A DNA stretch of 64,000 bases from Paraconiothyrium sp. Pb-2020 (taxonomy: Eukaryota > Ascomycota > Dothideomycetes > Pleosporales > Didymosphaeriaceae), in the NCBI GenBank assembly GCA_022419385.1, contig JAJUBI010000007.1, positions 2,761,768-2,825,767 on the forward strand. The letters run 5' to 3'. The translations under genes were made by a program, and so were the position numbers. This document shows, piece after piece, positions 45,835 to 57,109 of the stretch (its first letter is position 1; each line of letters opens with the position of its first letter). The notes beneath the pieces were generated by a model. That model had not been told where the DNA came from, ran no database searches, and saw only the letters and a program-made list of their open reading frames with translations.

Positions 45835-47511
45835 GCACTACACCTTGACCACACTTCCTGTACCCTCAAGCCGCCTTCTCTGATACCCTTCCCTTTCTTT
45901 CTCGCAGCTGACGTGAATGTCAGTCCGGCGGTCAACGCAGAGTCGACAGCCGCATTGGGGACCTTCACCGCGCCCGACTTCCGGTTGATAGCGCTTTCCA
46001 AATCCACTTTTGTTCTTTGATCAATCGACGGTTCGGTTTTCCTTCTATCGTCATAGCGGGCGCAGGGTTGTGTTCTCTTTTCGGCGAGTTGTAACAATGC
46101 AGGCGGGCGGGCTATCGGCGCTTGTCATGTCTGTAATACTTGTCTTTCTGGCGGTTGCGACAGCAGCGAAGGGTCGTCTTTCCTGTTTAGACTTACACAG
46201 CATATGTATATGGCTGGCGTGGGTGGAGTGTGCGTTGTTGGGTTGAAAGGGTTTGGCGATGATGATGGGATATCCCCACGTGCGTGCTTTTTGTGCTTTA
46301 CTTGGATGATGGGTGTGAGATGATGAAGTAGCTTTGTCAGAGTATGTATTGTAATTGATGATATGAAGAAAAGTCAGATCCAGATGTTCTATGACTTGGG
46401 CCAATGGGTGCTCTGGGAGATCCTAAATGCGGAGTCACGTTCTTTGACATCACGGCAGACACAAAAGTCCCTCACCGTCGGCCCACATTGCTAACTGGTC
46501 CAAGCCATGAAAGAATCAATTTCCGCTGACCTAAAGGCCCAGAACGAAGAGATAACTGTTCTACGTGTTTCGATCTTTCATCTTATCAAAGGGACGATGG
46601 GAGATATTTTGTCACGGCCTACGAATAGCTGCTTGAAAGAGTGGACATCATCAAGGGTAAGTTGCAATCCTCAATGATTTTTATGGCTTGGGAATACACA
46701 GGTCGACCGAGTTATAGCTATAGTTAACGGTGTCTCATATGATAGTCTTCACTGTACCATGCTGAAGCTGGAAGGCTGAACATACGATGTATATAGCTGG
46801 CCACCGTATTCTGCCACTTTAAGTAGCGAGCATACGCGCTGACTACGATGCTTGTGTAAGCATTTCTCAAAGGGTTCTTTGGTCAAGGTTCACGCGTGGG
46901 AGGGACAGTTATACGGAGTCGTAGTTCCATGACACTTAATAGCAAATCCTTCAAAGTTATATAACTTCAACTCTTACAGTGATCAATATTCTGTAGGCTC
47001 AGCCCACGATTGGATTCATCACGTGCGGGTGTTATCCCCAGGACTGGGCACCTAGGTATCGTTTTCGTACTTTTTGCAGCCACCTTATCATAGAGTGATT
47101 TATGGAAGAACATCCTGCAGTCACGTAATTATTATTCAATTGCCTATGCAGCCTTTGTGAACTTATTATTTTAGTATGAACTGACTATCTAACTTTGGTT
47201 GACAAATTTCTGTTACCGTGATACCTCTACCAAAGTCAAGTGACCAACCATCTATAGGAGTAGTTACATGTCTTATGGAACCCAAAATTATACATGTTGA
47301 TCCATGGTAGGATGGTTGCAAAAACTGATGAAAGCACCAATATTGACTAGAATCACTGATGACGTCACGCTTTCACTACCCCGTGTTTGCTTAGTTAGAT
47401 TACCATGGTTGTCTGCTTTGCTCGACCACAACATCAGCGCGCACCCGTTGCTGCACCTCCATCAAATGTCTCCCACTTCGAATTATCACACTCACACTCC
47501 GTTCGCCCGCC
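45835..47511. other. Long AT-rich intergenic region
   Basis: About 1.7 kb becomes AT-rich after 46400. The 117-codon minus frame at 46051-46404 overlaps the probable 3' UTR and has no domain. No transposon ends, tRNA or repeat could be recognised. Confidence 0.5.
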
Positions 47512-48532
47512 ATGGACACTTTTAACTACCAACTCCGCGACTCGGTCCAAGGCCTCACAACTAGCTTCCTGCGATGCGATGGCGTACTTCCGTCCTTTTC
47601 CAAGGACAAGGCCTTCCAAAAGAACTGCATGCTCATTAAGGCCTTCGAAAAATGGCTCATCGAGTTCTGCGAGGTGATAGACAGAAAGCTGCCCCGAGAA
47701 TTACGAGATATGATCTACGGACAGATTCTCGACAAAGACTACATCATCCGAGTCTACGAGGCCGACAGCAGGTACAAGAAGTACTGTCAGCACACAATCT
47801 GCAACCTCCCAAGCACAATTCGCCCGCCCCTCACTCCCGACGTCGAATCCTTATTCTCGACCACGGTCACTGGCGACTCCTTCTCCCGCGAACTTACAGA
47901 AACGTTCTACATGCGTATCACAATTCAGGTGACTGAACCAAGCCTTCTTCCCGCCGTCATGGATAACAAGGTCTTTGGTGGCGCCGCGCTAGCTGGGTTT
48001 CCCTGCCATCTTCATATAAACGTTTATGGCGCCACGAGCACGACCGACCCCACACTCTCGGCTCAAGTGCTGTTCCTCGACCACCTCCGCAAGATCCCTC
48101 CTTCACAGAGTGTTCACATCCACTTGTTCTTCTCCGACTTCGGCACAGACCACAGGGCCCTGCAGGAGTACAAATACGTCCTCAAGGGGCTTCGCACGCT
48201 GCTGTACGACATGAAGGCGCAAAATACGACTATCAAGTTGACGAAGCGCGGCAAAGGTCATGGGTGTATTAGCAGGGGCTTTCGTGAGTGTAGGTGGCCA
48301 GTATGTGAGAGTTACACCGACTCGACTTGGCTATTGGAGCAGTCAATGGAGGACTTCACACATGTCGTTGACAAAGCGGACAGTATTGTAGGTTTGCACG
48401 GTTGTCAGGGCCTGGGATTCCATCTTACTAACATCATTGGCGCAGGATCAACTCACGCGAGATGAGGCCAAGACAAAGGAGGAGGTTAGAGCGCGGTGGG
48501 ATCGTCTGAACTTCTATTACATGCGCGACTAA
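47512..48532 (+). CDS. Hypothetical protein with LPxELRxxIY motif
   Basis: Predicted 320-residue protein. Exons are 47512-48387 and 48446-48532, with a 58-bp intron (GTAGGT donor, CTAAC branch, GCAG acceptor). The spliced C-terminus, DQLTRDEAKTKEEVRARWD, replaces a short unlikely tail in the unspliced frame. The N-terminal part contains KLPRELRDMIYGQIL, a sequence found at the start of many lineage-specific dothideomycete proteins with F-box-like or 2EXR-like N termini. The remainder has no recognised catalytic motif. A decayed duplicate of its last exon and 3' flank follows immediately downstream. Function unknown; a gene model is well supported by the splice signals. Confidence 0.72.
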
Positions 48533-48740
48533 TGGTTTGGCAAAAGGGTGTATCAACATAGAGTATGATTATTTCACACGTCTTCATCAATGCTCCGACT
48601 AGCGCGATATGAGGCCGAGACAAAGGAGGATATATTGGCGGCGCGATCTCGTCTGGGCTTCTAGTACAACTATATCCAATGATCGGGCAGAATGGTGTAC
48701 GAAATAGGATGATGATTGTTCCACATGTCTTCATCAACCC
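48446..48740. repeat. Degenerate tandem duplication of a terminal exon
   Basis: Sequence from about 48448 to 48592 (last exon plus 3' flank of the preceding gene) reappears at about 48596-48740 with a period near 148 bp and roughly 70% identity. Shared blocks include GATGAGGCC/TATGAGGCC, GACAAAGGAGGA and TCTTCATCAA. The second copy still reads EAETKEDILAARSRLGF then stop. Confidence 0.75.
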
Positions 48741-49053
48741 CTCGTCATGTGCATAAAGAGATACATTGGAAGGGAAGGTACTTGTGAGCATCCCCGGCCT
48801 TTCTATATTTATTTATACTAAGGTAGCTCACAAAACAAGGAGCGCGTCGGCACAGAAACAACTTGACACTCATGTGTACTTCTGAAATTTATCAAGGGGT
48901 GTGCCTGCGCCAGAAAGAGATGCAAGCGTAATATGACTATGGAAAATGCTAACGATGCTGGATAAACGTAATGACGTCAATCCTCCTCTAGAATATCTCA
49001 TTTCCACCCCGTTTTCTTCACCCTATCCGTCAAAACATCTTTAATACAAAGCT
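48741..49053. other. Short spacer, no gene seen
   Basis: AT-rich spacer before the 3' end of the large secreted-protein gene; no element recognised. Confidence 0.5.
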
Positions 49054-52000
49054 TTATACCATCTGGACACCTACATCATCAATGTCCAGGTTCATATATC
49101 CATCGGCATTGGTCCCCGCCGGGATACCTGATTCACCGTTACACTTCACCACGACCCTCAGGTCCTGGCTTACGTCTTCCGGTGAGCTACCCGCGGTGAG
49201 GAACTCTTGTCTCTTTGTGAAGGTCTCCTGCGGACTCGCCTGGTACACAAAGTCGCTGCCGATGTAGTAGTCTGCCTGGCACTTGGACATGAGGTTGCCA
49301 ACCCTATTAGTGCTGGTCAACTTGTATTCCTTTCCAGGGCAGAGAGTAAGCGGTTGACTGATCGTCATTGCCGTGTTTGTGGCGGCAGCGAGGATGCGTG
49401 CAAACTGGCCATCGGTGGAGTTCATGGTGCGGAAGTCGACGAACTGGTCGTCGGCCGTTGTGTTCCAGCCAAATGCGGTGTTCGCGGCCTCGAATGAGAA
49501 GTCGGGATTAATGACTATGTTATCTTGATCCGCACAGGCTTGGTCAATCTGCTCCTGGGTGGCGACCTCACCTGTCCGGCGGTATGAGCGCGAGGTGATT
49601 ACTGGAGAGGTCGCTGACACGGCAGTTGTCCCAGTGTCCGTAGGTAGAGTAGCATTGACTCTGAGAAGGCCTGCCTGGAAGAGACCTGCCGAGGCGGTAG
49701 GAGCGCATGTCGATGGCCCAACGAGCAAGGTCTCATACGAGACTGTGGTGATAACGACTGTGTGAGGGATGACCGTAGGAGTTGGCGTGGGCACCCTTCT
49801 GTACCATTTAACGAGGCCGATGGGGTGATCGACGCACCAGCCCTATCGCGAATGGGAGGGTAACGTTCTCTGAAGCGACGGGGATGACCACCGAGGCTGC
49901 AGTAAACAGCGGGACTGGTGCTGAGGCAGTACCCACTGGAATGGTAATGTTCTCTGAAGCGACGGGGATGACCACCGAGGCTGCAGAAACAGCGGGACTG
50001 GTGCTGAGGCAGTACCCACTGGAATGGTAATGTTCTCTGAAGCGACGGGGATGACCACCGATGCTGCAGTGAAAAGCGGGACTGGTGCTGAAGCAGTACC
50101 CACTGGAATGGTAATGTTCTCCGGAACGACGGGGATGACCACCGAGGCTGCAGTGAAAAGAGGGACGGGGACGGTTATGTTTTCTGGAACGATGGGGATG
50201 ACCACCGAGGCTGCAGTGAAAAGAGGGACTGGAGCAGTGCCTGTGGGAAGGAGACCCGTAGAGTTGGCGGGCGCGCTTGATCTCGAGAAGGACCCACGGC
50301 GTGGATTCTCAGTGTTTGAGAATTCTGGTCCTGGTGCGGTACCCGTGGGGAGGAACGCTGTGAAATTGACAGAGATTGGTGCCGTGCCGGAAGGAGCTGT
50401 CATAAGCGGAACAGACGTAATATTGGCGGGGATGGGCACAACACCAGATCCGGTCGCTAAGAGTGAGAAGTTTGCGGAAACCTCCGGTACAGCTAGAGTT
50501 CCGAATGGTCTGTTTGCTGTCAAGGGAGCAGTTCCTGGCAGCGATGCATTGGCTGTCGGTATCGGCGCAGTGCCCGACAACGTCATATTGGCTGTGGGGA
50601 GCGGCTGTTCGCTTGGGCCAGTTGTTGTACGGGATCTTGACCGTCCCAATCGATCATCACCCGAGTTTGAGAATTCCGGTCCAGTGCTACCACTTGCCGT
50701 AGGGAAGACCGCACTCGAGTTAGCAGCCAGCGGCGGAAGCGTTACAGAAGGCTGTTCAGTGAAATCAAAAGGTTGTCCACCACCGCCGCCTCTCGTGGCA
50801 GTTCGGCTTGCTTGATTGGGTGGTAATTCGGCCGGAGGCCGTTCGACGCTTTCGCTGGCCGTAGGGACAGCCACAGTCAGGTTTACAGAGAGCGGTGGGA
50901 TGACCACGGAAGGTTGTTCCGTACTTCCGCTAGCCGTAGGAAGAAGCAGAGTCAAGTTTGCGGTGAGCGCCGGGATGACTACGGAAGGCTGTTCGACGGC
51001 GACGGAAGGCTGCGTACTACTGACTGCCTCAACTGACTGCACTCCGTACCCACCGTTGGGAATATACGGTGGGGGTGGCGGGATAGTGAAGTTAGCAACG
51101 GGAGATGAACTCACAGGCACAACTAGTGCAGTGAACAGAGGAGCTGTACCAATGGGAGCGGCAGTAGCGTTCACGACAGGCACTGATGCCAGAGGACTGC
51201 CCGTCACAATAGGCGCAGTCACCAAAGGGGCAGTGCCGACCGGAGAGGCCGTGAAATTCACAGCAAGCACAGAGAACCCACTCCCGATAGGTGCAGTGCC
51301 CAGAGGGGCTGTGCCAATAGGTGTGCTGGTGCGCCTGAACCCCCCAGTTCGATCCCCAAATGAGTTGTTGAACTCGTCTTCAGTACTCGTTGTGCTAGGG
51401 CTCGTAGGCTGGCTCGCTGGTGCGCTTGCCGTTTGGTTTGTCGACATCGGCAACACCACGCCACCGGTACCCGTTGATAAGATGATAGCTGTGGCTCCCG
51501 CAATCGAGATTTCCTGAGCTCCAGACGCTGGCGCAGTTCCTATAGGAATGCCGGAAACAGGCACGGAGGCGTTCAAGGAGGGTAGTATGACACCACCCCC
51601 GGAGGCCACAGAAGAAAAGCTAATCTCACCGGAAGTGACGAAGACCGCCGTCCCAGCAGGAAGAGAGCCATTCGAGCTTGGACTAGGAGTTGCACTGACT
51701 GATGCAGGTAATGTTACGTTGGCCGATGGCAGTGGTATAGCACCCGTGGACGCGACCTCACCCGACTCTGAAAGGCCCCCAGTAGCCTCCTCAGAGAATT
51801 GGAAGGCGCCGAAAGAACCACCGCCCTCTGCCTCTTCTTCCGTGGTGGTGCTATTAGAGCTCGGTGAAGGAGCGAAAGCAGAGACCGTCTCCGATTCAAA
51901 TCCTGTTGGCACAGGAATGGTGATGTTGGCAGACACTGGTATGATAACGTTCGATGCCCCGGTAGGAAGGAGCGCCGACACAACCTCAGATACTTCAATA

Positions 52001-54650
52001 ACAACCACAGCCTCAGAGACAGATGCAGTGGCGTTGACAACCGGTGCCTCGCTTGCAGGGGCAGTGCCCGTGGGAAGGAAGGCTGTAGAATTAGCAGACG
52101 CAGTCGATCTCATTATGGAGCCACGACGCGGACTGTCTGTATTCGAGAATTGGTCTGTAGGGGCAGTGCCAGAAGGTAAGCTCATGTTCAATGTGTTGAT
52201 AGGTGGACCGGAGCTAGCTTCGGTTCCAATTGGAGGAGGTGGTAAGACTGTTTCAAACCCGGTGATGTTCAGGGTAGCCGTCGCCCCAAATTCAGAAAAT
52301 TGTGCGCCTCCAGAAGATCCCGGAACGACTCCCGAGTTAGACGGTAGACTTGCTGCTGCGGAGCTAGTCGGTGTATTATCATACCCGTGCTGAGGAGGAA
52401 GAACGAATACAGAGGTGGAAATGCGTGCTGGGCTCTGCTCATTGCTGGGTGAAGGAGGAATGGCGCCGGACCCTGCGGTGCTGACACCCGTGGAAAGGAA
52501 ACCCTCGATGCTGAAGGCAATACCACCTGACGCTTGGGCGACGCCTGGTTGGTTACCGCTTCCGGCCGTAGCATCAACGGTAGATGTGGCTTCTGAAGCA
52601 ATGAAGGCAGCACTTCCTGCAGAGAGCACAGCGGTCGAGTTTGGTAGCGGAACTGGGCTTCCGGAAATGATGCCACCACCTTCGACGGATCTGAATGTAG
52701 CGGCACTACCGGAGACAACAATTGAAGCAGCGCCCTGCGAACCGGTCTCTACAGGGACAATTGCGGTTTCATTGGCAACACCGGGTGCCGAAGTCGGTGC
52801 TGGGATTTCACTTACACCTGCACCTGCCGTGGCATTTGATGTTTCGAGAGCGCCAGCTGCTGTGAAAACACCGATTCCAGCAGTTCCCAGCGCTGCAACG
52901 GATGTTGGGAATATGACACCCCCACCATCAGTGCGGCTGAAGGTTGACGTACCAGAGATGATTGTGGTGGTGCCATTTTCAACAATGGTAGTAACGTCGA
53001 TAAAGACCGAGGTCAAGTCCGGAACCGGCTGGGCTATAATAACAGTCCTGGGTGTGTTCTTGACGGTACATGTCCAAGACGTAGCGTAGGCTGCCCACCA
53101 AGCGCTAGACGAAGCGTAGACCTCGAACCAACTGTAATGATAGGCTCCGGCCAAGTCCGTGTAACCACTAGACCAAAAGGTTTTGAAAACGCCGCCTGTC
53201 TCCGATCGACTAATTAAGCCAGGAGTCGATAACGAGAAGCCCTCGCTGAGAACGTCACCCACGAGCTGTGCGGTATCTACGGTGGTATTGCTCGGCCCAT
53301 TGACCAGATCGACAGACTGGCAGTTGTCGGACTTGGAAGACACTTGCGTCAAAAGGATAGTAACACTTCCAGGGGAACGCGCGAAATTTTGAGCTGATCC
53401 ATGAAGGAAACATTGCCCGTTAGACGCATCAGGATTGGGTACGAAAGAGGCCGATTGACAAAGTTGCCTCTGCGAGCGATTGTTCACGAGCGAACAATGA
53501 GCGGCGCAAGCTGTTTGGTTGGCAACATTTTGGATGCCAGTAAGAGTGTTGGAATCAGTCACGGCGGTATCGCACAAGACCGAGTATTCGTAACGCAAGT
53601 CGCCAACGATGAACTGGGGGCTGAGCCCGTTGGCCTTGTCCGTAGTGGTACCATTTGTCGGGCATTCAAAAGGAATACCAACGACAACAGGCACTGAGGG
53701 GCCACCCGGAGCTGGAGGAGACACAGGAAGGATCGAACCACTGGCGACCACACTGATAGATGCTGGACTTGTGATGGACGCGGGCACAGACACAGCAGAC
53801 TGAATCCGAATTGCGGTTTGATTGAAGTCGGGAGCGACAGACTCAGTAGTGGTTATGGTCTTAGTTTCATATCTCGTCAGTACGCGCAATACATTCTTTC
53901 CTACAGTTTTATACTGAAGTGGCATGAGCCAGTGTTGGTTCAGGGCGTTCAAAAACTTACCTGGTTCGGCAATATCGTATTGGTTACTGTAGTGGTCGAG
54001 AGTGGGGCCACCGTCTCACAAGAACAGGCGTTCCCAAACCCTGACAAAGCCTCTTCCTGCTTTTGGTTCGGGGTCGCCACCGCCAACGCTGCAGCGTTGG
54101 ATCCATGTGCAACGACATCCGACATGAGCGAATTCGCGAATGCAAACTGAGCAGCAACATTGGAATCTCTTCGCAGGACAGCGGCAGGTGTGATTGTTGC
54201 AGTTGCGGTGATTGTAGTCAATACCTGGACAGTTTGAGTCGATGTAGCTGTTGCGCTTGTGAAGTTTGTGCTGCATGTCTGTCAATCGAGTCCATGGCGA
54301 ACGCTTACGACTTACATGGTAGCAGTGGTCGAGAGTGTAACAGTTGCTGGAGGAATGTCAAGCAAGTTATTGCATAGAGTTTGAACGGCAGACGAAGGTG
54401 CAGCATCCAAGATCACAATGTACAAGTCGTCGGTGGGGCACTGCACGTCCGTGAAGGCCTGCATTTCTTGTCTTTTGCCGAAGACCTTATTGAGAGGCCA
54501 TCGTTGTAAGATGCCCTGCAGCTTCGACTGCCCGGGCGCAACAACCAGTCCACGCTCTTCGTCCGAGTCCTGCTGAGTGACTCGGGCTTCAAATTGTGAA
54601 GAAAAAGAAAGAAAAATGGCCGAAGCCAACAATGAACGAGAGATGTACAT
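49054..54650 (-). CDS. Giant secreted mucin-like protein, disrupted near its 3' end
   Basis: Exons 54650-54316, 54270-53961 and 53913 onward (introns 45 and 47 bp) encode a signal peptide (SRSLLASAIFLSFSSQFEA), a Thr/Ala-rich N terminus, and a Cys-containing PAN/apple-like region (ACAAHCSLVNN, QCFLHGSAQ). There follow about 1000 residues of Ser/Thr/Pro/Ala/Val repeats (GTAP, PENITIPVGTASAP), typical of heavily O-glycosylated wall or adhesion proteins. At the end of the repeats one 84-bp unit is 83 bp long, and the frame goes to a TAG at 49843-49845. Downstream the same strand stays open from 49842 to 49054. That part carries a Cys-containing domain with INPDFSFEAANTAFGW and LDIDDVGVQ, reminiscent of carbohydrate-binding jelly-roll modules, and has no ATG start of its own, so I treat it as the C-terminus of this gene. 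Whether the gene still makes one protein is unclear. Confidence 0.7.
49860..50240. repeat. 84-bp tandem repeats in the mucin-like gene
   Basis: The word GGGATG recurs at 49881, 49965, 50048, 50132 and 50195, so the spacings are 84, 83, 84 and 63 bp. The units encode VPLFTAASVVIPVASENITIPVGTASA-like sequence. The 83-bp spacing marks a missing base after CTGCAG at 49981-49986. Confidence 0.9.
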
Positions 54651-55774
54651 GATGGAGCACTCGAGCGAGTGAGAGATGCTCCGATCAACGTAGCAACAAA
54701 GGTCCCGCGTGGGTTCCTAAGAGGTGATGACAGGCTAGGACCTAGGTACAACTACTTTTATAAGTGGCAACCATCTCAAGACACGAGATGAAGGGCGTGT
54801 TCGCCATCCTGACAGCCATCGGGATTATTCCCACGCTAGAATGCGCCTTGCAGACGGGATCAGAGGTACAAATTTGGCTAAGACCCACACTGTGGAATTG
54901 GTTTCGCGTGAAGCGTGACTCGCAGATGACCTTGGGTGGAACCAGGACTAGAATGCTATGGTGCTGAAGTCAAGACAGGTACAGCTGATAGCCTTGAAAT
55001 CAAAGAGGTTGTCTGGGGTGCTTGGCACCGGCACAGCGATACCCTTCTGAGCGGACTGGAATGTCGAGGGTGGTCCGCCAAGACTCCTTGCCCACGCGTG
55101 TCGCAACATATCCCACAACCTCTTCCTATTCGAGAAGTGTTGAGGCAATGCGAAGGGAGAGCGCGTCGAGACACGTAGACGCGCTGCAAAGGGCCAATAA
55201 CACAAGGGAAAAGCAATTCAGGGCTGCAAGACCGGGGGACAGAGGGTAGATATTGAATGACTTGATTTGGGTGAGATGACTATGCGAACGAGGACATGAG
55301 GAAGAAGACGTGCGATGGAGATGTGGACGAAGGCGCGACGTATTCTGAGCTCTCCTCGGCGCGAGGTGTGGTGTCGTCGACGCCATGATACTCGCGATGA
55401 GGCTTGGAATGGGTATGAGGGCTTGAGCGTGTTTCGGGCCTGGGTCGGAGCAGCGAGCACATGTGTGTATGGATGAATGGTGGAGAGGTGTGTGAGCATC
55501 CATGGCGGGAGGAGGCGGGCGAATGAGGAGCCGTCGGGGTCGGCGCGCCGGTGCCCGCCATCCACAACACACCAGACAAGGAACGGTCGCGAACAGCCTC
55601 ACGAAGCTCACCCCACGGCCAACCTCACCCATTGCCCGCCGCAACATGCCCCAGCGGTCGCAACGGTGGCTGTAGACGCATTCATCGCCTCTGCGCGTCC
55701 TTCCCCCGTCCTGCAGCTATCTTCGTGCTGCCGCTGCCAGTGCCAGCCCTCCGCAGGCTGCACGCCCCCATTCC
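54651..55774. other. Divergent intergenic region
   Basis: About 1.1 kb between the mucin-like gene (minus) and the LAMTOR1-like gene (plus). A 173-codon minus frame at 55126-55647 is Ser/Pro/His-rich with no domain and is probably noise. Confidence 0.5.
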
Positions 55775-56395
55775 ATGGGCATCTGCTCCTCATGTCTGGG
55801 CCTTGCCCGGCGGTCCTCAGACGCTGAGGTGAGTGAATGTGCTGCTTTTGCTCGCGCGCGCATAACCGAGCTGTCTCGCCTCTGCGACCCATGTGCTAAC
55901 ATATCTTTGCGCCCTTGCAGCGTTCTGACAGCTCACATCTCCTTGGAGACCCTTACCAGCCGCAATATGGCAGCATCAATCATCCGAGCGCCCACAGCCC
56001 GCCCCAGCCCGATCCTGAAGAGATTAGGAGGCAGCGAGATGCGTTGGAGCGTATCTGCGCCCAAACGTCCGAGTGAGTCCCGTCGCTCCTTTTCCCATGG
56101 AACCTGCGCTCATCCCTTGTTTAGCAAGTTGATCCATGTCTCGCAAGCCGCCTATACCGATGACAGCCACCACTCCGAGTATCTACGCCTTTTCAACGAG
56201 CGCTTCCCGCCCATGAAGTCAGCAAGCCGCCCGCCATCCGCACGGGCCGATCACGACGAAGACGAGGCCACTTGGTTGAGCAATATCGTGGGTAGCTCGA
56301 ACGACACCGAGGGCAGCTGGGAGCGGGTCGAGCCTATTGATTCTGGAGCCCTGACGATCCAATTCGGCGAGGCCCAGAGCGACAGGAAACGGTAA
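55775..56395 (+). CDS. LAMTOR1/Ego1-like lysosomal TORC1 anchor
   Basis: Predicted 158-residue protein. Exons are 55775-55828, 55921-56072 and 56125-56395; introns are 92 and 52 bp. The product begins MGICSSCLG, with Gly2 for myristoylation and Cys4/Cys7 for palmitoylation, the lipid-anchor signature of LAMTOR1/p18 and yeast Meh1/Ego1. Splicing creates the linker GDPYQPQYGSINHPS and the conserved helical segment DPEEIRRQRDALERICAQT joined to KLIHVSQAAYTDD. An acidic block with WLSNIVGSSND and an ELP-like end (SGALTIQFGEA) complete it. In the cell it should hold the Rag-GTPase/TORC1 activating complex at the vacuole surface. The unspliced frame hides this homology, so the intron placement is a strong argument. 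It is convergent with the next gene. Confidence 0.85.
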   Translation: MGICSSCLGLARRSSDAEVSECAAFARARITELSRLCDPCANISLRPCSVLTAHISLETLTSRNMAASIIRAPTARPSPILKRLGGSEMRWSVSAPKRPSESRRSFSHGTCAHPLFSKLIHVSQAAYTDDSHHSEYLRLFNERFPPMKSASRPPSARADHDEDEATWLSNIVGSSNDTEGSWERVEPIDSGALTIQFGEAQSDRKR

Positions 56396-57109
56396 CGTCC
56401 CTTGTGTCGCCCATCATCTGCGCTTGGGTAGGGCTTGTCGCACGCCGCTATTGCTTGTTTTACTGTGCCCGTCTCTCGGGCTGTTCGGATACCCACCCCC
56501 ATTTCTTAGCTCCACCAGACAAGTCTTGGGTTTTCATTTCTTCTTGTCGCATCTGCATCAGTAGATGGATCTACTGCACTAATACAATCTCACATCCTCA
56601 CTTTATATTTTTATCTATGCGTCGCGTGCACTCATATTCACACTCACGTCACCTCGTTACCTAGTCACCACTACGATAGTTCTACTGCCGCGGCTTTGAT
56701 GGTAAGCACTACTGCCAGAGTTGCGAACAATGACTGTCTAATTACAATGTATACAGGTATCGCAATAATTTCCTCTACCCAAACCTCGTCTCATATCGTA
56801 CAGATACCGTAAAAGACAAGCTGGGCACTCAAAATCGGATTCGAACTATCAATCGCGATCCATAAATGGAACGCTGTGCCGGCAGAGGTAAAGACGTAAA
56901 TTACATGCTCCGTTCCCCATATAAGCCTCACTTAACGCAACGCAGTTACGCGTACCGGCCAGTCGCTTCGATCCTGGCTCATGTGTCACAGTCCGAACGA
57001 CCGTTGTGTGATGTAACAGTACCGGAGCCTCCCTTTTGCTCCTACAAAGTTGTCAATATGCGCTTCGCAGAAAGGGTGTGTGTGATCATCTTACCCGAAA
57101 GGAGATCCT
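56396..57109. other. Intergenic between convergent genes
   Basis: This is the 3' region of both neighbours. The frame at 56866-57276 (+) overlaps the next gene and has no domain. Nothing else is recognised. Confidence 0.5.

Noticed and set aside
46400..47500. AT-rich stretch suspected to be a mutated transposon
   Set aside because: No terminal repeats, no transposase or reverse-transcriptase fragments, and no second copy in the window.
50024..53089. Four consecutive plus-strand frames of 224-281 codons
   Set aside because: They are antisense to the Ser/Thr/Pro/Ala/Val repeats of the mucin-like gene. Composition explains the openness, and the minus strand has the signal peptide, introns and domains.
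56836..56870. TTCGAA-containing stretch resembling a tRNA T-arm on the minus strand
   Set aside because: No matching acceptor stem, D-arm or anticodon arm could be built around it.
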